Assembly (NCBI GenBank): GCA_900556295.1
Contig: USOK01000019.1
Location: forward strand, 1 to 13,443
Origin: an uncultured bacterium
GTDB taxonomy: Bacteria > Cyanobacteriota > Vampirovibrionia > Gastranaerophilales > Gastranaerophilaceae
Length of the DNA stretch: 13,443 nucleotides
Direction of reading: 5' to 3'
This document shows, piece after piece, positions 1 through 7,492 of this stretch. The notes beneath the pieces were generated by a model, which saw only the letters and a list, made by a program, of their open reading frames with translations, was not told the origin of the DNA and did no database searches. A program made the translations under genes and the position numbers. Every line of letters begins with the position of its first letter. The first letter of the stretch is position 1.

Positions 1-378
1 TTTGGAAATGAAAGCAATAAAAAATGGACACAAACCTTACCTGCGGGATATGGAGAAAGTCATAAAGAACAGTTTTACAATCCAATAATGCAAAATGCTA
101 CACATATTAGGGCAGTAAGAAAATATATAGATGATACAATTCCGATTTATTCAATAATTGCATTTTCAGATAATTGTACGCTCAAAAATGTAACAACTCG
201 GAGTAATGTTATTGTTACATATTATAGCAACTTACAAGAAAAAATCATAACTAAACTATCTGAAATCAATAATTATTCAATGCCTAAAGACTTAATGAAT
301 AAAGCTTACAATACGCTTTTGAAATTTACAAACGTTGATGAATATACAAAATTACAACATTTGAAAAATCTGAGATAG
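1..378 (+). CDS. NERD-domain protein, C-terminal part (5' end outside window)
   Basis: The frame is open from base 1 to a TAG at 376-378, giving 125 visible residues; the start lies upstream of the window. The visible part matches the second half of a NERD (nuclease-related) domain: a 'GNES..KW' strand, then 'FYNPIMQN..HIRAVRKY', then 'PIYSIIAFSDNCTLKNV'. This is the usual order of conserved blocks in that family. The catalytic acidic/lysine residues of the restriction-endonuclease-like fold would be further N-terminal and cannot be seen. An internal ATG at 88 is inside the conserved block and is not a likely start. NERD proteins are presumed nucleic-acid processing enzymes, often membrane-anchored or fused to helicase or topoisomerase zinc domains; no such extra domain follows here. 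The gene ends 37 bp before the Fic gene on the same strand, so the two may be co-transcribed. The family call is from motif recognition only. Confidence 0.75.
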   Translation, partial: FGNESNKKWTQTLPAGYGESHKEQFYNPIMQNATHIRAVRKYIDDTIPIYSIIAFSDNCTLKNVTTRSNVIVTYYSNLQEKIITKLSEINNYSMPKDLMNKAYNTLLKFTNVDEYTKLQHLKNLR

Positions 379-415
379 TTCCTTTTTTATGCTACAATTA
401 GCGCAAGAGGTAGAA

Positions 416-1159
416 ATGTATAGAAATTGTTTTGTTCAAAATGATGAATATAAAGCTAAGATTAATGCGCTAAGGCCACTCTCCAACGAAGCATTGGCGC
501 AAGTAAAAGAGTATTATAAAATTGGTTTAACCTATGCTTCAAACGCTCTTGAAGGCAACACTCTTAGCTTAGTAGAAACCAAAGTTGTACTAGAAGATGG
601 CATTACAATTGGCGGAAAACCTTTAAAAGACCACTATGAAACAGTCGGACACGCAAAAGCTTTTGATGAAATAATTAAATTATCTCAAAATAAAACTTTT
701 ACAGAAGCCGACATTAAGCTATTACATAAATTATTTTATGAAAAAATTGATAATGAAAAAGCTGGAAAATATAGAACCTCACAAGTTATAATAACCGGTT
801 CTGATGTGGAATTACCAAAACCGGAAGAACTTGATGAGAAAATGCATGAGTTCATTTTGCAGTTGCCAAAATTAAAAGCAGAATTGCACCCTGTTGAATA
901 TGCGGCAATGGTGCATATAATTTTCGTAAACATTCACCCATTTGCAGACGGCAACGGCAGAGTTGCAAGACTATTAATGAATTTGGCATTATTACAAAGT
1001 GGCTACAATATTGTTGTAATTCCACCAGTTGTCAGAGCGGATTACATTTCTGCATTACAAAAAACTAATAGTGGCAATAATACAGAATTTATCAATTTTA
1101 TTTCAGAGATGGTTTTAGAGTCGCAAAAAGAATATTTAAAAATCATCAGCAGGTTTTAA
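416..1159 (+). CDS. Fic-family protein (probable adenylyltransferase, class II-like)
   Basis: A 247-residue Fic/DOC-fold protein. The Fic signature HPFADGNGR is at residues 174-182; its histidine is the general base and the following acidic, Gly and Arg residues bind the nucleotide phosphates and metal. An N-terminal SNALEG (residues 42-47) fits the inhibitory helix motif (S/T)xxxE(G/N), so the enzyme is likely self-inhibited, as in class II Fic proteins. A beta-hairpin 'flap' (YRTSQVIITGSD, about 119-130) that positions target side chains precedes a helical region. The fold normally transfers AMP from ATP to a hydroxyl group of a protein target; the target is unknown here. I chose the ATG at 416 because AAGAGG ends 5 bases before it. 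An in-frame ATG at 389 has only a T-run upstream and would add nine residues. No C-terminal winged helix is attached, which is shorter than many relatives. Confidence 0.94.
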   Translation: MYRNCFVQNDEYKAKINALRPLSNEALAQVKEYYKIGLTYASNALEGNTLSLVETKVVLEDGITIGGKPLKDHYETVGHAKAFDEIIKLSQNKTFTEADIKLLHKLFYEKIDNEKAGKYRTSQVIITGSDVELPKPEELDEKMHEFILQLPKLKAELHPVEYAAMVHIIFVNIHPFADGNGRVARLLMNLALLQSGYNIVVIPPVVRADYISALQKTNSGNNTEFINFISEMVLESQKEYLKIISRF

Positions 1160-1197
1160 GTGTTTTTATAAAGTTATAAAGACTTTTCTTCTACTTG

Positions 1198-1281
1198 TCA
1201 ATATCCATTTTTTCTTGCTATTCCAATGTTTTTGGAAAGTTCTTCTTGTGTTATAAACGGATTTAGGACAATGGAGATATC
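1198..1281 (-). pseudogene. Possible remnant of a helix-turn-helix domain (antisense)
   Basis: Read on the - strand, this stretch encodes 27 residues containing NPFITQEELSKNIGIARKNG and then a TGA. The pattern 'NP.ITQ.ELS..IGI.RKN' resembles the first two helices of winged-helix domains such as those at the C-terminus of AlbA_2-type ATP-binding proteins and some Fic proteins. There is no start codon, and an in-frame stop precedes it. It lies in an otherwise gene-free gap of 263 bp. This is weak evidence from resemblance only. Confidence 0.2.
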
Positions 1282-1365
1282 TAAAGAATAATGAGATTAA
1301 ATCTTTATTAAATTAAGAATTTTTTGTTGATTTACAGTAACCCTTTTTCAGTCTCAATAATTTTC

Positions 1366-1374
1366 TGTTAATAT
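1366..1374 (+). promoter_or_regulatory. Possible extended -10 element upstream of the 1423 gene
   Basis: TGTTAATAT fits an extended -10 (TG-n-TAATAT). No convincing -35 lies 16-18 bp upstream. The downstream gene has no clear Shine-Dalgarno sequence. Low confidence. Confidence 0.25.
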
Positions 1375-1422
1375 TCTTTTACATGTGACAAAAATTTTTA
1401 TTCACAAACTTTAAATTACTGT

Positions 1423-2202
1423 ATGTTTAGAATATTACCCAAATTTAACAACTTTAATCTATTTGGATGGCTAGGAAGCAACACCGACAATACAAACTCG
1501 TCATTGAGGTTTAAAAATGTTTCTAGCAAATCAAATACCTATAAAATCTTAAAAAAAACTCCAGTCAAATATAAAAATGGCATAGGATACATTAAAACCA
1601 CAACAAAGAAAGAAAAAAGCAACAAAGACACACTTAAAATTAATACAGTCATCACAGACAAGAAAAAAGCAACACTTGGACATTACGAATATACAATAAA
1701 TAAATCAACTGCAACTATTAACCACGGCTATATAGAAACTCATTTACCCAAAAGAAGAAACGGGCTTGGAGAAATTTTACGACTTTCGAGCATTATAGAG
1801 TTTAAAGAAAATGGAATAAAAACTTTAGACATTGGAGCGTACCCAGACGCTATACCATTTCATCTGGAATGCAGACTTAAACCAAATTTAACCACAAGTT
1901 ATATAACATTAAAGATATTAAACAATATTAAAAACAATCCAAAAGTCCAACCATATTATCATCAAGTAGCAGAAAAACTGGTCAAAAAACTTGAGAATGA
2001 AAATTCGGCATCACTGGATAAAGACACAAGGAAATTTGTTAATAAATTTATTGAAGGTTATATAAAACAACACCTTCACAACTGGCAAGATACAAAAATC
2101 AGACCATTTTTACCAATGGTATTAACAGAAAGCAGGCTAAAACAATTTGCCGGTTTTTATAACAAACTTTTCAAAAAGCACAGAATTAATTATAAGATAT
2201 AA
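1423..2202 (+). CDS. Uncharacterised protein with GNAT-like acetyltransferase core
   Basis: A 259-residue basic, Lys/Asn-rich protein that I do not recognise as a named family. Residues 80-155 look like the core of a GNAT N-acetyltransferase: a strand pair (LGHYEY.I and ATINHGYIET), then LPKRRNGLGEILR with RRNGLG at 111-116 matching the acetyl-CoA pyrophosphate-binding pattern RxxGxG at the start of a helix, then a strand ending in TLDIGAY, then IPFHLECRLKPN (145-155), the position of the usual 'FYekxGFkp' motif. The first 30 residues ('MFRILPKFNNFNLFGWLG') and the helical C-terminal hundred residues have no recognised match. No signal peptide or clear membrane segment. The ATG lacks a good ribosome site. 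A terminator follows 34 bases after the stop, so it is probably a single-gene unit. The acetyltransferase call is an inference; the substrate is unknown. Confidence 0.8.
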   Translation: MFRILPKFNNFNLFGWLGSNTDNTNSSLRFKNVSSKSNTYKILKKTPVKYKNGIGYIKTTTKKEKSNKDTLKINTVITDKKKATLGHYEYTINKSTATINHGYIETHLPKRRNGLGEILRLSSIIEFKENGIKTLDIGAYPDAIPFHLECRLKPNLTTSYITLKILNNIKNNPKVQPYYHQVAEKLVKKLENENSASLDKDTRKFVNKFIEGYIKQHLHNWQDTKIRPFLPMVLTESRLKQFAGFYNKLFKKHRINYKI

Positions 2203-2236
2203 AGCAAATATCACATTAAAAATATTTTTGCACAAT

Positions 2237-2261
2237 AAAGAGCCACCTTAGTGGCTCTTTT
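2237..2261. terminator. Bidirectional intrinsic terminator
   Basis: AAAGAGCCAC (2237-2246) pairs perfectly with GTGGCTCTTT (2251-2260) around a CTTA loop. The T-run on the right serves the + strand gene ending at 2202, and the A-run on the left serves nrdG arriving on the - strand. This is the expected shared terminator between convergent genes. Confidence 0.85.
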
Positions 2262-2411
2262 ACTGTATTTACAAAGCGTTTGTATGTTTTATCAAAGGGA
2301 ATTTTGCAATTTTTAGGATTTTTTGTAAAAATCGTGAAAACACATAATTTAAACACAAAAATCACTTCCCCACTCAAAAAGTTTTTAGGGGCACAACATC
2401 TGTCTCTTGAT

Positions 2412-2903
2412 CTAGCACTCGTACAAGCAAACTTCACCTGTAGCAAGAGTTTTTTGAACATCAATCACTCTCTGGTTAGAACTTCCAACCCAAGGCAATC
2501 TTACATCTTTCAACTCTTCTACAAACTCGCCATCCGCTACAACATCCAAATATTTTACTTCAGGAATATCACAAAATTCCTCCCAAGAAAAACCTGAATA
2601 CAACCAAACAGTTTTTGTCGGGAATTTTTCTTTTATCTCTTTAGCTAAAGCGAAAACTTCCTTCCTGTTTTGAGGATGAAGTGGATCACCACCACTAAAC
2701 GTTATTCCTGAAACATAATCTTTGTCTAAAGACTCAAACAATTCTTGTTTTGCATCTTCATCAAAAGGAATACCACCATTGATATCCCAAGTTATAGGAT
2801 TCTGGCAGTTCTTACAACGATGAGTACATCCCGCAAGCCATAAAACAGACCTCAAGCCTTCACCATTAAGCATATCTTCTTTTGTTATATTGTGGTATCT
2901 CAT
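2412..2903 (-). CDS. nrdG: Anaerobic ribonucleoside-triphosphate reductase activating protein (radical SAM)
   Basis: A 163-residue radical S-adenosylmethionine enzyme that generates the glycyl radical on NrdD. The iron-sulfur motif CTHRCKNC (Cys26, Cys30, Cys33) has the radical SAM CxxxCxxC spacing, preceded by the typical 'SVLWLAGC' strand. ITFSGGDPLHP (67-77) is the SAM-binding GGE/GGD motif. Length is normal for NrdG. The start codon shares its A with the TAA stop of nrdD (TAATG), so it is likely translated by coupling from nrdD; only a weak GAGTGAG lies upstream. The stop is about 150 bp before the shared terminator. The neighbouring reductase makes the identification secure. Confidence 0.96.
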   Translation of the reverse strand: MRYHNITKEDMLNGEGLRSVLWLAGCTHRCKNCQNPITWDINGGIPFDEDAKQELFESLDKDYVSGITFSGGDPLHPQNRKEVFALAKEIKEKFPTKTVWLYSGFSWEEFCDIPEVKYLDVVADGEFVEELKDVRLPWVGSSNQRVIDVQKTLATGEVCLYEC

Positions 2904-5149
2904 TACATGCTCACTCTGTCTTTAATTTCTTCCATCTTAGCTTGATTCAAACGAGTATCACCTTTAACTCTTGAATATGACAAGTAACCGTTCATTCTGT
3001 CAATTTTTGTAAGGTTTCTGCTTCCACATTTTGGGCAAACATCCATATTCAATTCTTGATGACCGCAATCATCGCAATATGAAAGAGCTAAGTTTACACC
3101 TTCGTAAAAACCTAAATCCATTGCGCGGTTAACCAATGTTTCAATTGCTCCGGTATTGTAAGATACAGGATATTTTACGTATTGAATTTTACCACCATTC
3201 AATAAGTCCCAAAAACGTTTTTCCAAATCTTGTTTTTGAATAGGAGAAATATTTTCTGAAACATGGCAGTGGAAACTGTTTGAAACATATCCTCTATCGG
3301 ATACATTTTTAACAATACCGTATTTTTTTCTAAATTGTTTTACTTGCAATCCACAAAGATTTTCAGCCGGAGTACCATAAATAGCATAAAGATATCCGTC
3401 TTTTTCTTTGTATTCATCAACTTTCTTATTGATGTACTCCATAACCTCAAGAGCAAATGCTCCGTCTTCTACCAAAGATTTTCCGTTATAAAGTTCTTGC
3501 AACTCGTTCAATGCAGTAATACCGAATGATGCTGTTGCAGACTTCAAAACCGGTTTAATCTTATCATGGATACCTAAGTGACCGCCCAAGAAACCGCCTT
3601 CGCAATAAGCTAGAGGGTTTGTAGAAGCTTTCATTTCTCCTAAGTAATCGTAAGTTCTGATGTGAATTTTTCTGATTAACTCCATATAGTAATCAAGAAC
3701 TTCATAGAAATCTTTGCTTTCTTTTTGAGCCTTAGCATAAATCAAAGGTAAGTGAAGACTGATTGCACCGATATTAAATCTGCCGACAAAAATTGGTTTA
3801 TCATTTTCATCAGCTTTATGCATTCCGCCTCTTTCATACCAAGGTGACAAGAATGCTCTGCACCCCATTGGAGATACAACTTTTCCGTATTTTTTGTACA
3901 TAGAAGCAACATAACCTTCACCGGTCAATGACAACCAATCAGGATACATAGCTTTTTTAGAGCATTCAATTCCTGCATTATAAACATCTTCTAATGGTTT
4001 TCCTTTTCCGTGCAAATCTTTATCAAACAAGAACACAATTTTAGGGAACAATACAGGTTTTTTGCAAGACTTTTTACCTTGTCCGTCACGTCTTACGTTA
4101 AGCATTACGATTGAAGCCATTTTTTCGAATTTAGATTGCCCTAAACCAGCACTAACTGTAATAAACGGATAGTCACCTCTGCTTGAAGCAACTGTATTGA
4201 ATTTGTATTCCCATCCTTGGAAACCGTCATGGAAATCTTTTTCTACATCTTTTGTAGCCTGAATATCTGCTTGTTCAGGAGAAATTCCCATTTCAATATA
4301 TTTTTCATAACTTGCATCATAAGTTTTTTGAGCATAAGGTGCAAGAATTTTATCAACTTCCGGCAATGTGAAACCACCATACTGTTGGCTTGCAGCAGCC
4401 ATTGTAATATCACCGATTACGTCGAATGCAACGTTCAATGATTTTGGTTCGTTGTACCACAAGTTGCCCATTTCAAATCCGCCTTTTAAAACAGAAGCAA
4501 CATCAAATAAACAACAGTTCATTGTGTCACGTCTTGCAGACATATCGTGGATATAAATATAACCGTCATTGATAGCTTGAAGTTCTTCAACATTCAAGAA
4601 AAACTTTTTATATAACTCTTTGTTCAACTCATTGAAAATCAATGAACGTTTTGTAGACACAAGAGCAGAATCGGCGTTTGAATTTTCTTTATCACCGATG
4701 TACATAATTTTTTGGCTTTCTTGATAAACTTTGTCAAGCATATGAACGAAATCCTTTTTATAGTTACGATAATTTCTATAGCTTCTAGCGATTTTAGGAC
4801 TTACATCTTCAAGGGCACTTTCTACAATGTCGTGCATTTGTGCAATGTTTACTTCTCTAGAGCCTAGGTTTGCAAGTTCGCTTTCCACATATTCAGCAAG
4901 ATCGCTAAAATCTTCGTCAGAAAGAGAAATCATAACTCTGCCTGCAGATTTTTTTACAGCATTAACAATCTTGTTGAAATTATAATCTTCCCTAGTTCCA
5001 TCTTTTTTAATCACAACTACTTTACTTGCAATAGCATGATCCTTTACACTTCTTAATTCAGTTGGAACTGTTGCATTCGAAACTGCTTTTTTAGATGTTA
5101 ATGGTGTAAGATTTACAATCTTATTATTGTCCAAAATATTATTCTGCAT
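2903..5149 (-). CDS. nrdD: Anaerobic (class III) ribonucleoside-triphosphate reductase
   Basis: The glycyl-radical enzyme that reduces ribonucleoside triphosphates to deoxy forms under anaerobic conditions; 748 residues, normal length. An ATP-cone regulatory domain lies near residues 43-135 (VVVIKKDGTREDYNFNKIV at its start). The catalytic barrel follows, with the finger-loop cysteine in SPMGCRAFLSPW (Cys429). At the C-terminus a zinc site is formed by two CxxC pairs (Cys692/695 and Cys705/708), followed by RMNGYLS, in which Gly721 is the radical glycine. I start at the ATG at 5149, nine bases after AAGGAGA. A TTG at 5158 is in frame but sits directly against that ribosome site. The gene overlaps nrdG by one base. 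A promoter candidate and a structured leader lie upstream. I saw no pair of NrdR boxes. No aerobic reductase is visible in this window. Confidence 0.97.
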   Translation of the reverse strand: MQNNILDNNKIVNLTPLTSKKAVSNATVPTELRSVKDHAIASKVVVIKKDGTREDYNFNKIVNAVKKSAGRVMISLSDEDFSDLAEYVESELANLGSREVNIAQMHDIVESALEDVSPKIARSYRNYRNYKKDFVHMLDKVYQESQKIMYIGDKENSNADSALVSTKRSLIFNELNKELYKKFFLNVEELQAINDGYIYIHDMSARRDTMNCCLFDVASVLKGGFEMGNLWYNEPKSLNVAFDVIGDITMAAASQQYGGFTLPEVDKILAPYAQKTYDASYEKYIEMGISPEQADIQATKDVEKDFHDGFQGWEYKFNTVASSRGDYPFITVSAGLGQSKFEKMASIVMLNVRRDGQGKKSCKKPVLFPKIVFLFDKDLHGKGKPLEDVYNAGIECSKKAMYPDWLSLTGEGYVASMYKKYGKVVSPMGCRAFLSPWYERGGMHKADENDKPIFVGRFNIGAISLHLPLIYAKAQKESKDFYEVLDYYMELIRKIHIRTYDYLGEMKASTNPLAYCEGGFLGGHLGIHDKIKPVLKSATASFGITALNELQELYNGKSLVEDGAFALEVMEYINKKVDEYKEKDGYLYAIYGTPAENLCGLQVKQFRKKYGIVKNVSDRGYVSNSFHCHVSENISPIQKQDLEKRFWDLLNGGKIQYVKYPVSYNTGAIETLVNRAMDLGFYEGVNLALSYCDDCGHQELNMDVCPKCGSRNLTKIDRMNGYLSYSRVKGDTRLNQAKMEEIKDRVSM

Positions 5150-5201
5150 ATTTACCAATCTCCTTCACTGCGAAATTTACCCCTTGAGGCTGACCAGACC
5201 C

Positions 5202-5230
5202 TGAAAAGTTTAGCTACACTAAGCTTTTCA
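5202..5230 (-). promoter_or_regulatory. Hairpin in the nrdD 5' leader
   Basis: On the - strand, TGAAAAG and CTTTTCA enclose TTAG and CTAA around a five-base TGTAG loop, with one A/C mismatch between the two stem blocks. On the + strand the mismatch becomes a T-G wobble, giving an uninterrupted 12-bp stem. If the promoter at 5284-5313 is right, the hairpin lies about 50-75 bases into the transcript, followed by a G/C-richer stretch (about 5181-5201) before the ribosome site. Function unknown. Confidence 0.45.
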
Positions 5231-5283
5231 AGATTTCTTAACCATTCATTTTTTCCAAATCTCGTTTATTTATTCGTAATAAT

Positions 5284-5313
5284 ATAATACACCAGTTAAA
5301 CCAAACATTGCAA
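5284..5313 (-). promoter_or_regulatory. Probable nrdDG promoter
   Basis: On the - strand a -35 of TTGCAA (5308-5313) and a -10 of TATTAT (5284-5289) are separated by 18 bp. Transcription would begin near 5277, giving a leader of about 130 bases before the nrdD ATG. Confidence 0.5.
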
Positions 5314-5452
5314 TAGATTAATAGTATTAGAAAGATTGATTTTTGGATTTATCTTTATTTGGCAAGGTTAACAGGAATTAAAATTTCTTCATAATTTATT
5401 TTATTGCTTTAATATTTTTTTCATTATTTAATATTACTAAAAGGATTTATCC

Positions 5453-5458
5453 TATAAT
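5453..5458 (+). promoter_or_regulatory. -10 element for the efflux gene
   Basis: A consensus TATAAT stands 95 bases before the ATG. No good -35 is visible at 16-18 bp, so the promoter may depend on an activator. The predicted leader starts near 5465. Confidence 0.4.
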
Positions 5459-5473
5459 TGCACGAAACCCAAG

Positions 5474-5483
5474 GAGCATGCTC
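5474..5483. promoter_or_regulatory. Perfect 10-bp palindrome in the efflux gene leader
   Basis: GAGCATGCTC is a perfect palindrome located about ten bases after the predicted transcription start, a position suited to a repressor operator. It overlaps an AAGGAG that has no well-spaced start codon after it. No regulator gene is adjacent. Confidence 0.3.
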
Positions 5484-5552
5484 ATAAACATGGACATAAA
5501 CTATTGAAACTAGCGAGAGTCATGCCTTTTAGTATAAACTGGAGAGAAAAAT

Positions 5553-7091
5553 ATGCATAAAACCCATGCCAATATTAACCCTTGGATTGTCATGATTCCT
5601 GTCATGATATCCGTATTTATGTATGCACTGGACGAAACAATTTCAAACGTAGCCTTGCCATATATGGCAGGAAGTTTCTCTATAAGCCATAACGAGTCAA
5701 CTTGGATTATCACAAGTTATCTTGTTGCCAGTGGCGTAATTATTCCGGCGGTTGATTTCTTCTCAAAACTTATGGGCAGAAAAGCATATTTTTTATTAAG
5801 TATAACAATATTTACTATAGCCTCAATAATGTGCGGACTATCAACTTCAATGCCAATGATACTTTTTGCACGTATCTTACAAGGCATTGGCGGAGGCGGA
5901 ATTATGCCGATTTCTCAGGCAATAATTTTCGAAATTTTTCCGAAAGAAAAACGTGCTGCAGCAATGGCAGTTTTCGGACTCGGAGTTGTAATGGCTCCGA
6001 TTATGGGACCGGCACTCGGAGGTTGGTTGACAGAAACCTGGTCGTGGCCATTTATTTATTTTATTAATGTACCTTTCGGTATTGCAGCTTTTCACCTTAC
6101 CAAAAGTCTTGTATTTGATCCGGAATATGCAAAAAAACAGAAAAATGTTACAATGGACTATTCAGGGTTTTTCTTCCTATGCATTTGGCTTTTGACACTT
6201 CAAGTTGTATTGGATAAAGGTAATGATGCAGACTGGTTCTCTGCAGCTTGGATTTGCAAAACCTTTGCAATATCTATGATGGCAATGCTTGCGTTCTTTA
6301 CAATCCAAATTAAAAAGAAAAAACCGCTTATTGATTTATCAATTATGAAAGACGGCAACTTCTTCTTCGGCACAATAGTTTTAGTCGTTTTAATGGGTGT
6401 AATGATGGCATCGGCAGCTATTTTGCCGTCAATGTTACAAAGATTAATGGGGTACACATCTTTCTTAAGCGGACTTTCAATGGTTCCTCGTGGAGGCGGT
6501 TGTCTTTTGGCAACAATACTTTGTGGAGTTTTGACTCCAAAAGTGGGAACAAAACCATTAATTATTGCAGGCTTAATAATCCTTGGAATTGGCGGTTTGA
6601 TGTTCGGACAGATTAACACAAATATCGCACTTGTTGATATTGCTCTGCCAAACTTTGTATTCGGTTTAGGTATGATTATGGCGATGGTTCCAATGATGAA
6701 TTTGTCTTGTAGTACTTTGACAAACGACGAACAAACAAACGCAGCTGGGGTTCAAAACTTGTTAAAAAACATCGGCGCAGCAATCGGAACATCAGTTGCA
6801 ACAACAATGATTTCAAGATTTTCACAGGTTCATCAAATGATGATGGTAGGACATTTGAATTTTGCAAGTGACACATTTGTTCAAAAAATTGGAGCAATGG
6901 CTTCAAGTTTTGCAACAAGCACAGATTTGGCAAGTGCTGCTCACATGGCTGAAAATATGGTTTATAACCAGCTTTTGCAGCAATCTAGTTTATGGGGTTA
7001 TGTAGAAACCTTCAGATACTTCGGCATTGCGGCATTTGTAATTATTCCGTTAGTATTATTAATCAGAACCAAACAGGCTAAAACTGAATAA
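5553..7091 (+). CDS. MFS multidrug efflux transporter, DHA2 (14-helix) family, EmrB/QacA-like
   Basis: A 512-residue inner-membrane proton-driven drug exporter of the major facilitator superfamily. Helix 1 ends in LDETISNVALP (residues 26-36), the DHA2 motif that carries a functional acidic residue in the membrane. The helix 2-3 loop has motif A (FFSKLMGRK, 69-77). Helix 5 has motif C (GVVMAPIMGPALGGW, ending in GPALGG at 152-157), typical of antiporters. WSWPFIYFINVPFG (163-176) is a DHA2 hallmark. Length and hydrophobic segments fit 14 helices. The ATG follows GGAGAG with six bases between. A 12-codon leader frame (5522-5560) overlaps the start. No HlyD/EmrA-type adaptor or outer-membrane channel gene is next to it, so it may work alone or with partners encoded elsewhere. 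The substrate cannot be read from sequence. Confidence 0.94.
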   Translation: MHKTHANINPWIVMIPVMISVFMYALDETISNVALPYMAGSFSISHNESTWIITSYLVASGVIIPAVDFFSKLMGRKAYFLLSITIFTIASIMCGLSTSMPMILFARILQGIGGGGIMPISQAIIFEIFPKEKRAAAMAVFGLGVVMAPIMGPALGGWLTETWSWPFIYFINVPFGIAAFHLTKSLVFDPEYAKKQKNVTMDYSGFFFLCIWLLTLQVVLDKGNDADWFSAAWICKTFAISMMAMLAFFTIQIKKKKPLIDLSIMKDGNFFFGTIVLVVLMGVMMASAAILPSMLQRLMGYTSFLSGLSMVPRGGGCLLATILCGVLTPKVGTKPLIIAGLIILGIGGLMFGQINTNIALVDIALPNFVFGLGMIMAMVPMMNLSCSTLTNDEQTNAAGVQNLLKNIGAAIGTSVATTMISRFSQVHQMMMVGHLNFASDTFVQKIGAMASSFATSTDLASAAHMAENMVYNQLLQQSSLWGYVETFRYFGIAAFVIIPLVLLIRTKQAKTE

Positions 7092-7128
7092 TAAATTTAC
7101 CCCAACTGTGGAATACAAAACAATTTAT

Positions 7129-7165
7129 CCCTCTTTAAAATGGGTTTAACACCTAAAAAGGAGGG
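7129..7165 (+). promoter_or_regulatory. Possible hairpin covering the cupin ribosome site
   Basis: CCCTC (7129-7133) can pair with GAGGG (7161-7165), which is part of the strong ribosome site AGGAGGG of the cupin gene. GGT (7143-7145) and ACC (7151-7153) form a small inner stem. The pairing is short, so this is tentative. Confidence 0.25.
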
Positions 7166-7169
7166 CTAA

Positions 7170-7472
7170 ATGTTTTATAACGTACTAAAATTAAAAGATC
7201 TCGGAGAAACTGACAAACAATTTGAAAAAGAAACTCTAATGGAGCATGACAACAGCAGTCTTTCAATTGTATCCTTAAAGGAGAATGAAATAATTGATAC
7301 TCATACTTCTAAATGTGATGCTTGTGTAATAGTTGTTGATGGCGAAATTGAGTTGCACTTTGATGCAGAAAAATTTAAAGTTGAAAAAGGAGAACTTTTA
7401 ATGTTCAAAAAAGACGAACAGCATAAAGTTGTCGCATTAAAAGATAGCAGATTTTTGCTTATTAAAATTTAG
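7170..7472 (+). CDS. Small single-domain cupin protein
   Basis: A 100-residue protein made of one cupin beta-barrel. The first cupin motif is around residues 39-58 (NEIIDTHTSKCDACVIVVDG), the second around 74-85 (GELLMFKKDEQH). His45 and His85 are kept, but the second His of the HxH pair is Ser, and the motif Glu is replaced by a residue near Asp50/Ala51. The usual metal site is therefore incomplete, and the protein may bind metal differently or act as a small-molecule sensor or binding protein. The ATG has a strong ribosome site (AAAGGAGGG) four bases before it. It lies 78 bp after the efflux gene with no terminator between them, so it may be co-transcribed. No N-terminal signal. The specific ligand is unknown. 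Confidence 0.85.
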   Translation: MFYNVLKLKDLGETDKQFEKETLMEHDNSSLSIVSLKENEIIDTHTSKCDACVIVVDGEIELHFDAEKFKVEKGELLMFKKDEQHKVVALKDSRFLLIKI

Positions 7473-7492
7473 AATACTAGCATAAAAAACAT

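Larger units (their letters stand above)
5150..5552. other. Divergent intergenic region between nrdD and the efflux gene
   Basis: This 403-bp AT-rich gap holds a - strand promoter for nrdD with its leader hairpin on the left, and a + strand -10 element, a perfect palindrome and short leader reading frames for the efflux gene on the right. The central part (about 5314-5450) is A/T-rich with no reading frame or repeat that I can support. I found no clear NrdR box or FNR-type TTGAT-N4-ATCAA site. Confidence 0.6.

Noticed and set aside
389..415. Earlier ATG for the Fic gene at 389
   Set aside because: Preceded by a T-run with no ribosome site, whereas the ATG at 416 has AAGAGG at good spacing.
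2280..2597. 105-codon + strand frame overlapping the end of nrdG
   Set aside because: It has no ribosome site and overlaps nrdG antisense across conserved coding sequence.
5150..5158. TTG start for nrdD at 5158
   Set aside because: It lies directly after AAGGAGA with no spacing; the ATG at 5149 is correctly spaced from it.
5150..5345. NrdR boxes or cobalamin riboswitch upstream of nrdD
   Set aside because: No ACAC-N8-GTGT pair and no B12-box sequence could be found on either strand.
6200..6619. 139-codon - strand frame inside the efflux gene
   Set aside because: Antisense shadow of a clear 14-helix transporter; the composition follows the complementary codons.
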